This document shows, piece by piece, positions 54,825-63,190 of a DNA stretch of 64,000 nt. Every line of letters starts with the position of its first letter. The first letter of the stretch is position 1. The notes beneath the pieces were generated by a model, which ran no database searches, was not told the origin of the DNA, and was given only the letters and a program-made list of their open reading frames with translations. The translations under genes were made by a program, and so were the position numbers. The stretch is from Ruminococcus sp. YRD2003 (GTDB taxonomy: Bacteria; Bacillota; Clostridia; Oscillospirales; Ruminococcaceae), in the NCBI GenBank assembly GCA_900109435.1, contig FNZT01000008.1, positions 121,978 through 185,977 on the forward strand. Reading direction: 5' to 3'.

Positions 54825-55724
54825 TTATTTTCCGAGATATCCCCTCAGCTCGGCAAGTCTGCTTTTCATGTCGCTGAAACCGAGCAGATACAGCGCTCCG
54901 AGCTTATCCATGTCGCCGTCAAATCTTGTGACTGTGACAGGTTTTGACGGAGCTATCAGGAATATTTCACCCGCCAACGCCTTTTCTTCCAGCATCCCGA
55001 CCATTGAGTTGAAGTTCCCGTTGGTCTTTTCCATTGAGTTGAGAAGTTCGGGGTATCTGCGGTACATGAACCTTGCGGCTCGTGAAAGTCCAGGCTCACG
55101 GCGGTATGAGAGCTCTCTCGTCCGCACAACGACGATCTTCTTCTCGCCGCTGCTTTCCGCCCACGGAAACGGTATCTTCTCCGCACAGCCGCCGTCAAGG
55201 TAAGGCACTCCGTTTATCTTCACCGGCATTGATACATACGGTACGGTTGCCGATGCCTGTACTGCTCTTGAAAGGTTGCATCTGCCCTTTTCAAAGTATT
55301 CTACCTTGCCTGTAAGCATATTTGTTGCGGATACAGCCAGTCTGCGCGAAGGGTCGGAAAGGCGCTTTCTGTCGAGCGGAAGTTCCTTGATTATCTGCTT
55401 GAACAGATATGAGAACCCTGTGATGCCGTGGTCGCGGAGAAGTGCTCCTATCCCGCAGTAATTCCAGTCATGGCGGTATGTTAGGTCGATCCTCGCTCCC
55501 CAGCCTATCTGTCCCGAGACGTATCCGATAGCTGACAGTGCTCCTGCCGAGCACCCCACGACCGAGGTGAAATTTATATCGTTCATCATCAGGCAGTCGA
55601 GCACGCCGAGGGTATACAGTCCCTTCCAGCCGCCGCCCTCAAGCACGATGCAGCCGTTTGTAAGAGTATCTCCCGCTCTGCCCGAGGGGAGCTTGTCAAG
55701 ATGTCGGTAAACCTTTCTTTCCAT
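54825..55724 (-). CDS. Patatin-like phospholipase
   Basis: A 299-aa patatin-family lipid acyl hydrolase with oxyanion motif 'LEGGGWKGLY', nucleophile Ser in 'GCSAG' and the catalytic Asp in 'LDGGCAE'. No signal peptide is seen, so it acts inside the cell on membrane lipids or esters. Its start is 41 bases after the stop of the NSS transporter on the same strand, so the two may form an operon. The ribosome binding site is weak (AGTGATG). Confidence 0.9.
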   Translation of the reverse strand: MERKVYRHLDKLPSGRAGDTLTNGCIVLEGGGWKGLYTLGVLDCLMMNDINFTSVVGCSAGALSAIGYVSGQIGWGARIDLTYRHDWNYCGIGALLRDHGITGFSYLFKQIIKELPLDRKRLSDPSRRLAVSATNMLTGKVEYFEKGRCNLSRAVQASATVPYVSMPVKINGVPYLDGGCAEKIPFPWAESSGEKKIVVVRTRELSYRREPGLSRAARFMYRRYPELLNSMEKTNGNFNSMVGMLEEKALAGEIFLIAPSKPVTVTRFDGDMDKLGALYLLGFSDMKSRLAELRGYLGK

Positions 55725-55765
55725 TATATCATCACTTTCTGTTTGGTATTATTCTTTGCAGCCGT

Positions 55766-57166
55766 TCAGATCGTTGTGATGAACGGTGTGAGCAGTATGA
55801 TTATCATGCATACAGGGCATACATATTTGATCATCACTCGGAACAGCAGCTTTGCCTTGAACTTTTTCTCGCCGTGCAGCACCTCTTCCTCGACGTAAGT
55901 CGTTTTTGCCGCATAGCCGATAAGAATGCAGGTCAGGAAGGCGAGAACAGGCATCATAACGTTGTTTGTGATGAAATCAAAGAAATCAAGGAACTGCATA
56001 CCTGCGATCTTGACGCCCGACCATGTGCTGTATCCCAGTACAGACAGCATTCCGAGAGCCAGCGTTACCGCAATAACAATAAGGCAGCTCACCACTCTTC
56101 CAAGCTTGAATTTTTCCATCACAACGGCAGTAACGGTCTCCATGAGCGATATAGACGATGTGAGAGCCGCAAGTGTGACGAGTATGAAGAAAGCTCCTCC
56201 GATGATCTCACCCGCAGGCATATTGTCAAATACAGCCGGCAGTGTCTTGAACATCAGGCTCGGACCCGCATTCAGCTTTTCGGTGCTCCCGCCCGAGAAA
56301 ACAAATACAGCAGGTACGATTATGAGCCCTTCGAGGAATGCTACGAGTGTATCGAAGATCTCGATCTGTCTGACCGAATGCTCAAGCGAATCCTCTTTCC
56401 GCATATATGAGCCGTATGTTATCATAATGCCCATAGCCAGCGACATTGAGTAGAAAAGCTGTCCCATGGCTCCGACGATGGTCTTCAGAAGCTGATCGAA
56501 GGTGAAGCCCTTGAAGTTCGGGAGCACATAATATTTCAGTCCCTCAACTGCGCCGTCGAGCGTGAGAGTGTATATCGAGATACCGATGATGATGATAAGC
56601 AGCACGGGCATCAGGAACTTGCTGAGTATCTCGATGCCTTTCTGAACTCCGAGCATTACCACGGAAGCATTCAGCACGACATATATAACGAAGAATATCG
56701 TCGGCTGCATCGGGTGCGAGATGAAGTTATCGAAGAATGTGACCGAGCCGTCGCCGTAGGTCTCGGTCGCGACCGTATGTCCGTGTACGGTAATGAATTC
56801 GACCATGTATTTGGTGACCCAGCCGCCGATAACGCAGTAGTACGGAAGTATCAGCGTGGGAACAGCCGCCGCAAGAAGTCCGAGAGCCGAAAAGCGCTTG
56901 TCAACAGCTTTATATGCGCCGATAACGCTCTTGCCTGTCCTTCTTCCGATGGCTATCTCGGTTATCATGAGCGTGAAGCCGAACGTCACCGCGAAGATGA
57001 TGTACACCAGCAGAAAAATTCCTCCGCCGTATTTTGCAGCGAGATAAGGGAATCTCCAAATGTTTCCGAGTCCGACAGCAGAGCCTGCTGCGGCAAGTAC
57101 GAAGCCTATCTTAGAGCCGAATCCGCCTTTGTTCACTGATGAGTTTGTTTTCGTTTTTTCCGCCAT
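55766..57166 (-). CDS. Sodium-dependent transporter (NSS/SNF family)
   Basis: A 466-aa LeuT-fold symporter with the family start 'FVLAAAGSAVGLGNIWRFPYLAAKYGGG' split by no gaps, sodium-site region in TM1 and TM8, and about eleven membrane helices. Bacterial members carry amino acids, often Trp, Leu or Tyr, with sodium. The start has AAAGGA 10 bases upstream. It probably shares a transcript with the patatin gene. Confidence 0.93.
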   Translation of the reverse strand: MAEKTKTNSSVNKGGFGSKIGFVLAAAGSAVGLGNIWRFPYLAAKYGGGIFLLVYIIFAVTFGFTLMITEIAIGRRTGKSVIGAYKAVDKRFSALGLLAAAVPTLILPYYCVIGGWVTKYMVEFITVHGHTVATETYGDGSVTFFDNFISHPMQPTIFFVIYVVLNASVVMLGVQKGIEILSKFLMPVLLIIIIGISIYTLTLDGAVEGLKYYVLPNFKGFTFDQLLKTIVGAMGQLFYSMSLAMGIMITYGSYMRKEDSLEHSVRQIEIFDTLVAFLEGLIIVPAVFVFSGGSTEKLNAGPSLMFKTLPAVFDNMPAGEIIGGAFFILVTLAALTSSISLMETVTAVVMEKFKLGRVVSCLIVIAVTLALGMLSVLGYSTWSGVKIAGMQFLDFFDFITNNVMMPVLAFLTCILIGYAAKTTYVEEEVLHGEKKFKAKLLFRVMIKYVCPVCMIIILLTPFITTI

Positions 57167-57365
57167 TTTTCAATGTCCTTTCATTAATGTCAGTAATTTT
57201 TGACAGTCTATCTATCATTATATCATATATTGTTTCAAATAGCAAGGGGCGGTGCGGCGGGAAACTGACGCTGCGGAAAGCTTGACACGAAACAGACTCC
57301 GCGGACACCGCGACGGCGGAGTACCGAAATACTGGCCTCGCAGTGGACAAAATTTGCATTTTCCA

Positions 57366-57394
57366 TTGATTTTTCTGCCGCAAAATGCTACAAT
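57366..57394 (+). promoter_or_regulatory. Promoter of hybrid regulator 2
   Basis: TTGATT (57366-57371) and TACAAT (57389-57394), spacing 17. The transcription start would fall at about 57401, at the foot of the palindrome that follows. Confidence 0.65.
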
Positions 57395-57398
57395 TATC

Positions 57399-57439
57399 TT
57401 AAGGCAACACCGCACAAGCTTTGTGCGGTATTGCCTTAA
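57399..57439 (+). promoter_or_regulatory. 41-bp near-perfect palindrome at the transcript start of hybrid regulator 2
   Basis: TTAAGGCAA-C-ACCGCACAAG pairs with CTTTGTGCGGT-A-TTGCCTTAA with a single mismatch. It begins 4 bases after the -10 box and ends 23 bases before the ATG. As DNA it could be an operator; as RNA it would be a 5'-terminal hairpin. The lack of a T tract argues against a terminator. Confidence 0.75.
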
Positions 57440-57462
57440 CATAACACACACGGAGGCTTAAA

Positions 57463-59640
57463 ATGAATCTCTCAAAAGCACCGATAATAGCCGTTGTAAC
57501 CGCTCTCGCGAACGGCTTCGCAGAAAAGGAACTGCTAAGCGGCATAATCTCGGAAAATAAGAAAAACGGATTTGCGACCGTCGTTTTCTCGAATATTTAC
57601 AATACCGTCCAGCAGAATGACAACCTGATGTGCGAGCAGGAGATATACGACCTCATACGCTCTCCCGATATAAGCGGTATCATTCTCCTCTGCGAGTCCT
57701 TCGTCGAGGAAGCCAGCAGGCGGCGTATCGCCTCTGTCCTCGCAGGAAGAGACATACCGATAGTCGGTATAGGCACGCGCCTCGCGGAATTCGAGGAGCT
57801 CAGATACACGCGGGTCTCGTCGGACGATGCAGGCGATGTTGCTGAGCTCACCTCGCACCTCATCGAGAAGCACGGCTTCACTGACATCGACTTACTCACC
57901 GGACTCAGGAACATCGAGGCTTCACACGTCCGCACAGAAGGCTATATCAGGGCACTTGAAGCGCACGGGATCACTCCCGACCGAAACCGTATCTTCTTCG
58001 GCGACTTCTGGCTCACCTCCGGAGAGCAGCTCGCTCAGCGCTACATCAGCGGCGAGCTGCGTATGCCGCAGGCTGTCATCTGCGCGAGCGATATGATGGC
58101 TTACGGTATGCTGCGCAAATTCGCGGACGCTCACATAAATGTACCCGAACAGATAACCGTTGTAAGCTATGAATACTCAGACAGGCGAATGTACTATTCT
58201 CCGCCGCTCACCTGCTTCCGCAAGAACCGCCCTGACCTCGGAAGGTCTGCTGCCCGACACCTGCGGCATCTCATTGAGGGGCTCGCTCCGCCCGCGTTCA
58301 TCCCGCCGCGCGGGAGCTTCGTTTTCGGCAGGAGCTGCCCGTGCAGCCCCGATAACGAACTCACACTTGCCGAGCTCCGCAGCGCTGAGCAGCGCAGGGA
58401 TTATACCGACCTAAGCCTCTTCAGCACCATGGAGCAGCTCCTCACTCTCGCCCGCGATATGGAGAGCTTTATCCGTATCGTCAGCGAGCATCAATGGCTT
58501 ATCCGAAACAAGCTGAATATCTATCTCAGTCTCTTTTCCGACTGGAATGAGCAGGGCAGTAACAAGTCCGATATCATGCGCTCCGTCAGCGTGATAAGCG
58601 GCAGTCCCGACAGTGCATTTGAATCGGACAGGTTCGACCTGCGCACATTCTTCGCTCACGAGCGCGACGCGGCAGTGTGCTACTTCAATCCGCTGTTTTC
58701 GGGTCAGAAACTCTTCGGCTATATGGCGATACTCTACGACACGCCCGAAAGCTACGACGACGTTTACAGACACTGGCTGAAATCTGTCTCTATCGGTCTG
58801 GAATTCCTTCGCCTGAAAAACGATATACGCTATCTGATAAGCTGTCAGAATGTCTCGGAATACAGGGACACCCTCACCGGAATGAACAACGAGAAGGGGC
58901 TGCGGAGAGCGTATCAGGCGATACGCGTACACGATAACAAGACTCTCTTTCTCACCGCTCTCCGTATCGACCTATTTCCCCACCGTTTCACCGAGGAGGA
59001 CGTCCGCAGCCGCACCGATGCGTTCCTCGGCGCAGCAAGGGCTATCTCGAAATTCTGCGGCAACCACGACGTTTCAGGGCGTATCGGCGACGACCTGTTT
59101 ATCTGTATCGTTCAGAGCCTCGCCACGGCTGAAATGATCTCCGACCTGCTGAGCTCCGTTCTTGTACAAGAGCGCGCGTACATCAGCTACGCCGGAATGA
59201 ACTCGTTCGCCTGCTGCACTATCCCCTGCGGAGAGGACAGCTTTGACGTTCTCATGGAGCGCGCGGAGGAAGTCCTCGGCGCCGAGCAGCGCAGAATGTC
59301 TCTCCGACGCAAAAACAGGTATTACAGCGAATTGCTCGAATCCCGCATCCGCATCTACACCGAGACCGAGACCACCTTTGAACGCGACAGCGACAACGTC
59401 CCGTCTGGACACATCGACTCCTTCCGCCGCAATTACAAGTCCTGCTTCGGTATCAGCTTTCATCAGGACTGTATAAATGCACGCCTCGCCAAAGCCAAAT
59501 ACTACCTCGCCACCACTTCGCTGAGTATTTCCGATATTTCCGAGAAGTGCTGCTATCTCGACTATAAATACTTCCAGCGGCAGTTCGCGGCAAATGTCGG
59601 CATACCTGCGCTCAGATACCGTAATCTTATCAAGGGATAG
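57463..59640 (+). CDS. Hybrid regulator: sugar-binding PBP domain, degenerate GGDEF, AraC HTH
   Basis: A 725-aa paralogue of the regulator at 52337. PBP1/LacI-type sensor 5-290 ('SGIILLCESF', 'AVICASDMMAYGML'). Middle region 300-460. GGDEF-type domain 468-610 that retains the start 'DTLTGMNNEKGL' but has 'RIGDDLF' (540-546) instead of GGDEF and is therefore probably not a cyclase. AraC HTH about 650-723 ('ISDISEKCCYLDYKYFQRQF'). It lies directly upstream of the GH5-dockerin gene on the same strand (118-base gap with its own promoter), suggesting control of that gene. CGGAGG precedes the ATG. Confidence 0.87.
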   Translation: MNLSKAPIIAVVTALANGFAEKELLSGIISENKKNGFATVVFSNIYNTVQQNDNLMCEQEIYDLIRSPDISGIILLCESFVEEASRRRIASVLAGRDIPIVGIGTRLAEFEELRYTRVSSDDAGDVAELTSHLIEKHGFTDIDLLTGLRNIEASHVRTEGYIRALEAHGITPDRNRIFFGDFWLTSGEQLAQRYISGELRMPQAVICASDMMAYGMLRKFADAHINVPEQITVVSYEYSDRRMYYSPPLTCFRKNRPDLGRSAARHLRHLIEGLAPPAFIPPRGSFVFGRSCPCSPDNELTLAELRSAEQRRDYTDLSLFSTMEQLLTLARDMESFIRIVSEHQWLIRNKLNIYLSLFSDWNEQGSNKSDIMRSVSVISGSPDSAFESDRFDLRTFFAHERDAAVCYFNPLFSGQKLFGYMAILYDTPESYDDVYRHWLKSVSIGLEFLRLKNDIRYLISCQNVSEYRDTLTGMNNEKGLRRAYQAIRVHDNKTLFLTALRIDLFPHRFTEEDVRSRTDAFLGAARAISKFCGNHDVSGRIGDDLFICIVQSLATAEMISDLLSSVLVQERAYISYAGMNSFACCTIPCGEDSFDVLMERAEEVLGAEQRRMSLRRKNRYYSELLESRIRIYTETETTFERDSDNVPSGHIDSFRRNYKSCFGISFHQDCINARLAKAKYYLATTSLSISDISEKCCYLDYKYFQRQFAANVGIPALRYRNLIKG

Positions 59641-59675
59641 TGTCGGTTTTGTCCACTAAAAGCCAACATTATGGG

Positions 59676-59704
59676 TTGTTATCATTCCTCACTGAGCGTA
59701 AAAT
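59676..59704 (+). promoter_or_regulatory. Promoter of the GH5 gene
   Basis: TTGTTA (59676-59681) and TAAAAT (59699-59704), spacing 17, in the gap between the regulator and the GH5 gene. Confidence 0.55.
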
Positions 59705-59758
59705 AATTATGACAATATAGTTCGTGTCTATTTCAGCAAATCAGGAGGAATGATCAGA

Positions 59759-61144
59759 ATGAAGATGAAAAAAATCATTTCATCGCTCGCCGCAGCTGCT
59801 ATGCTGCTCACCGCAAATGCCGGACTCACCGGCGTCGAAGCTGCCGACGACGATATGAGGGACATCACTACTACGGAGCTCGTGAAGGATATGGGTATCG
59901 GCATAAACCTCGGAAATACGTTCGAGGCGTGCCCGAACTGGTACGAGGAGGACTGGATAGCCAAATGGAGCGACGGAACTCCGAATGATTACGAAAAGGC
60001 GTGGGGAAGTCCCATTATCACTAAGGAAATGATAGAGGGAATGGCGAAGGAGGGCTTCGGCGTCCTGCGTATACCCGTCGCGTGGTCGAATATGATGGAG
60101 CACGACGGTACATACACTATCAACCCTGATTATGACGCACGTGTTCATGAGATCGTTGACTGGACTATCGAGAGCGGTATGTACGCTATCATCAATATCC
60201 ACTGGGACGGCGGCTGGGTGAACAAGTTCCCCGATGACAAGGACGAGAGTATGAAGCGCTATACCCGTATGTGGGAACAGATAGCCGACAGCTTCAAGGA
60301 TTACAGCGACTACCTTATGTTTGAATCCCAGAATGAGGAGCTCGGCTGGGAGAGCATTTGGAACCCGTGGGGCGGTACGGACGGCAAGGCTGAATCATAT
60401 GCGCTCTGCAACGAGATAAATCAGAAATTTGTGGACGTCGTAAGAGGCTCAGGCGGAAACAACTCCAAGCGTCATCTGCTCATATCGGGCTATAATACAG
60501 CTATCGACCGCACCTGTGATGATATGTTCAAAATGCCGTCTGACCCCGCGAACCGTATGGCGGTGTCCGTCCACTACTATTCGCCTGCCGGATTCGCTAT
60601 CCTCGAGGAGGACGCGGACTGGGGCAAGGCTACTCCCACTTGGGGAAGCGAGCAGGACTATGCCTCGCTCAGAAGCGATATGGCAACACTCAAGTCGCAC
60701 TTCACCGATAAGGGGATCCCCGTTATCATCGGCGAATACGGCTGTCCCACAAAGAATAAAGAGCCCGAATCGGTGCGCCGCTTCCTCTCATCTGTGTGCG
60801 AGGAGGCTTACAAAAACGGTCACTGCCCCATTATGTGGGCTACTCCCGGCGGACACTACAACCGCGAGACCTTCAAAATGGAGGATCAGGAGCTCCGTAA
60901 GAAGCTCTTCGAGATAGGCGGCAAGGAGTTTTCTCCGAAGCAGGCTGTCCCCGCTCCCGTTATGGGCGACGTGAACAGCAGCGGCACATTCGAGGTAGCC
61001 GACCTCGTCACAACTCAGAAATGGCTGCTCGGAAGCCCTGACGCAGCTCTCGCCGAATGGAAGAACGCCGATTATGACGGCGACGGCAGACTCGATACCT
61101 TCGACCTCTGCCTTATGAGAAAAGATCTCCTCAATAAACAGTAA
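59759..61144 (+). CDS. Secreted GH5-dockerin enzyme (endoglucanase type)
   Basis: A 461-aa cellulosomal enzyme. Signal peptide 1 to about 28. The GH5 barrel (about 35-385) has 'GIGINLGNTFEA', 'LRIPVAWSNM', acid/base Glu in 'FESQNEELGW' and nucleophile Glu in 'IIGEYG', a pattern close to subfamily 4 (cellulase, xyloglucanase or mixed-linkage glucanase). The usual NEP is NEE here. A dockerin ends the protein ('GDVNSSGTFEVADLVTTQKW', 'DYDGDGRLDTFDLCLMRK'). ATG 59759 is 10 bases after AGGAGG; the ATG at 59750 is too close to it. Confidence 0.92.
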   Translation: MKMKKIISSLAAAAMLLTANAGLTGVEAADDDMRDITTTELVKDMGIGINLGNTFEACPNWYEEDWIAKWSDGTPNDYEKAWGSPIITKEMIEGMAKEGFGVLRIPVAWSNMMEHDGTYTINPDYDARVHEIVDWTIESGMYAIINIHWDGGWVNKFPDDKDESMKRYTRMWEQIADSFKDYSDYLMFESQNEELGWESIWNPWGGTDGKAESYALCNEINQKFVDVVRGSGGNNSKRHLLISGYNTAIDRTCDDMFKMPSDPANRMAVSVHYYSPAGFAILEEDADWGKATPTWGSEQDYASLRSDMATLKSHFTDKGIPVIIGEYGCPTKNKEPESVRRFLSSVCEEAYKNGHCPIMWATPGGHYNRETFKMEDQELRKKLFEIGGKEFSPKQAVPAPVMGDVNSSGTFEVADLVTTQKWLLGSPDAALAEWKNADYDGDGRLDTFDLCLMRKDLLNKQ

Positions 61145-61161
61145 TATTTCCCTTTTTTCAG

Positions 61162-61216
61162 AAAAAGTCCGCACAGGTGCTGTGGCTAAGCCGCTCACAG
61201 CCCGTGCGGACTTTTT
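61162..61216. terminator. Bidirectional terminator between GH5 and AGCS genes
   Basis: AAAAAGTCCGCAC and GTGCGGACTTTTT are perfect arms; an inner GTGCTGTG/CTCACAGC element lies in the loop. Confidence 0.85.
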
Positions 61217-61239
61217 CGTTTTATATTATTCTTCAGCTG

Positions 61240-62661
61240 CTATTCTTCTACCTTGCCTGCCTTGAGCCTTGCAATGTAGTCCTTTGTCTCGGAGGAGACA
61301 ACTCCGGAGAGCAGTATTATCGCGACTACGTTCGGAATAGCCATTAGTCCGTTGAATATATCCGCAAGGTTCCATACAGCCTCTACTGCAAGATAGGGAC
61401 CGATGAATACCGCAGCGATGTATACCCATCTGTAAATGCCGGCAACATACTTGTTCGCGCCTGTAAGATAGGAAAGGCGGCGCTCGGAATAGTAATTCCA
61501 GCCGAGAATAGTCGTGAATGCGAATACCGCAAGGCAGGACATAAGTATGAACGACGAGACCCTCTCGCTGAACGGCAGACCATAATCAAATGCGTCCATC
61601 GTTATCATTACGCCCTTGAGCTCGGCTGTGTTGTGACTGCCGGACATTATTATCGCAAGTCCTGTCATCGTACATACGATGATAGTGTCTATGAATGTGC
61701 CGGTCATTGTGACGAGTCCCTGACGGACAGGCTCGTTCGTCTTTGCGGCAGCTGCTGCGATAGGCGCAGAGCCGAGACCCGCTTCATTTGAGAATATCCC
61801 TCTCGCAACTCCGCTCTTCATCGCGTACATCATAACTGTTCCCGCAGTACCGCCTGCAACAGCCTTCGTGCTGAATGCACCCTCGATTATCGCCGAGAGC
61901 GCTGACGGTATCTCTGTGATGTGACAGAATATGATCGTCAGACAGCAGCCTGCATATGCAACTATCATCACCGGGACGATGACCTCGGAAACTGTCGCGA
62001 TACGCTTGATGCCGCCGATGACGATGAGCGCGGTGAGCAGCGTTATCAGTGCGCCTGCTATGACCGTCGTCCACGTATAATCCATACCGAACAGCGTTAC
62101 CGTATGCTTCATATCAGGGTCAAAAAAGGTATTCGCCGCAGATGTGATACCGTTTATCTGCGTTATCGTACCGATGCCCATTATTCCCGCAAGAAGTCCG
62201 AATACCGCAAATATCTTGCCGAGCCATTTCCATTTTTTGCCGAGACCGTTCTCGATATAATAGAAAGGTCCGCCGAGATAATTGCCGTTTTCGTCCTTTA
62301 CACGGTACTTTACTGCAAGAAGTCCCTCTGCGTATTTCGTAGCCATTCCGAGAAATGCCGCAAGCTCCATCCAGAAAAGAGCTCCCGGACCTCCTGCCGC
62401 TATCGCTGTTGCTACACCGACGATGTTTCCTGTTCCGACCGTCGCCGAAAGAGCCGTACACAGTGCCGCAAAGCTCGATACTTCGCCGCTTCCGTTCTCC
62501 TCGTTCTTAACCATATACTTCAGCGCAGTTCCGAGCCTTCGTACCTGAAGGAGCTTCAGCCTCGCCGTGAGCAGCACACCGCATACCATTATGAGGATTA
62601 TGAGAGGAAGTCCCCATACATAGCTGTCTGCTACGCTTATAAAATCATTGATCTTATCCAA
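61240..62661 (-). CDS. Alanine/glycine:cation symporter (AGCS family)
   Basis: A 473-aa membrane protein with about eleven helices and family motifs 'ALSATVGTGNIVGVATAI', 'GGPGALFWMELAAFLGMATKYAE' and 'SNEAGLGSAPIAAAAA'. It imports alanine or glycine with sodium. The start is taken as TTG 62661, preceded by GGAGG with 6 bases between. An upstream start at 62682 would lie about 5 bases from the predicted transcription start and include the ribosome binding site, so it is excluded. Confidence 0.93.
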   Translation of the reverse strand: MDKINDFISVADSYVWGLPLIILIMVCGVLLTARLKLLQVRRLGTALKYMVKNEENGSGEVSSFAALCTALSATVGTGNIVGVATAIAAGGPGALFWMELAAFLGMATKYAEGLLAVKYRVKDENGNYLGGPFYYIENGLGKKWKWLGKIFAVFGLLAGIMGIGTITQINGITSAANTFFDPDMKHTVTLFGMDYTWTTVIAGALITLLTALIVIGGIKRIATVSEVIVPVMIVAYAGCCLTIIFCHITEIPSALSAIIEGAFSTKAVAGGTAGTVMMYAMKSGVARGIFSNEAGLGSAPIAAAAAKTNEPVRQGLVTMTGTFIDTIIVCTMTGLAIIMSGSHNTAELKGVMITMDAFDYGLPFSERVSSFILMSCLAVFAFTTILGWNYYSERRLSYLTGANKYVAGIYRWVYIAAVFIGPYLAVEAVWNLADIFNGLMAIPNVVAIILLSGVVSSETKDYIARLKAGKVEE

Positions 62662-62693
62662 AGATGCACCTCCGGGTGTCAAACTTCGTTAAA

Positions 62694-62722
62694 ATTATAT
62701 CACAAATCTCCCGTATTGTCAA
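62694..62722 (-). promoter_or_regulatory. Full-consensus promoter of the AGCS gene
   Basis: On the minus strand TTGACA (62717-62722), 17 bases, TATAAT (62694-62699). A perfect match to the sigma-A consensus. Confidence 0.85.
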
Positions 62723-62931
62723 TGTTTATCCGAGCAATTATTTCTCAGCGCCCTTGAAATCAAACTGCCGCTTTGCAGCGCTTCGTACTCGGAGGCGGTC
62801 TCTGCAATGACGGCAAGAACGACTCATTCGTCCTTCGCCTGCTCCGCAAGCTCATTCTCAAAAGCTGGATCTGTTCGGTATACTTCAGAGCATGGCCGCA
62901 TATGATTTACAAAAAAATCAGGAGGCTCACA

Positions 62932-63117
62932 ATGAATAATAAAAACAGAATAAAGCTCATAGCTTCGGGAATTACTCTGTGCTGCTGCGCCGCGGCGGTC
63001 GGAGCGGTATCGGTGATAAGCAGCAGGAACAGCGGTGGGGCGGCTCCGGCAGCGCTGATGCAGGACGATGAGCTGCCGGTCATTATCCTCGATGCAGGAC
63101 ATGGCGCATCAACTTAA
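62932..63117 (+). pseudogene. Truncated N-acetylmuramoyl-L-alanine amidase (Amidase_3)
   Basis: AGGAGG and an ATG start a 61-codon frame: a positively charged start, one hydrophobic helix (about 7-30), a short linker, and then 'LPVIILDAGHG', the first strand and zinc-site His of Amidase_3 enzymes. It stops three residues later at TAA, and the remaining 170 or so residues are absent; a terminator and the dockerin gene follow. An intact signal and start suggest a recent 3' deletion. Bases 62723-62931 upstream show no gene. Confidence 0.65.
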
Positions 63118-63138
63118 ACGAGTTCATAACAAGCATAA

Positions 63139-63166
63139 AAATATCCGCCCGTTTGGGCGGATATTT
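63139..63166. terminator. Terminator AAATATCCGCCC/GGGCGGATATTT
   Basis: Perfect 12-bp stem with loop GTTT, 25 bases from the stop of the minus-strand dockerin gene, which it would terminate. Confidence 0.8.
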
Positions 63167-63190
63167 CGCTGTATGTCGTTATTCGTACAG

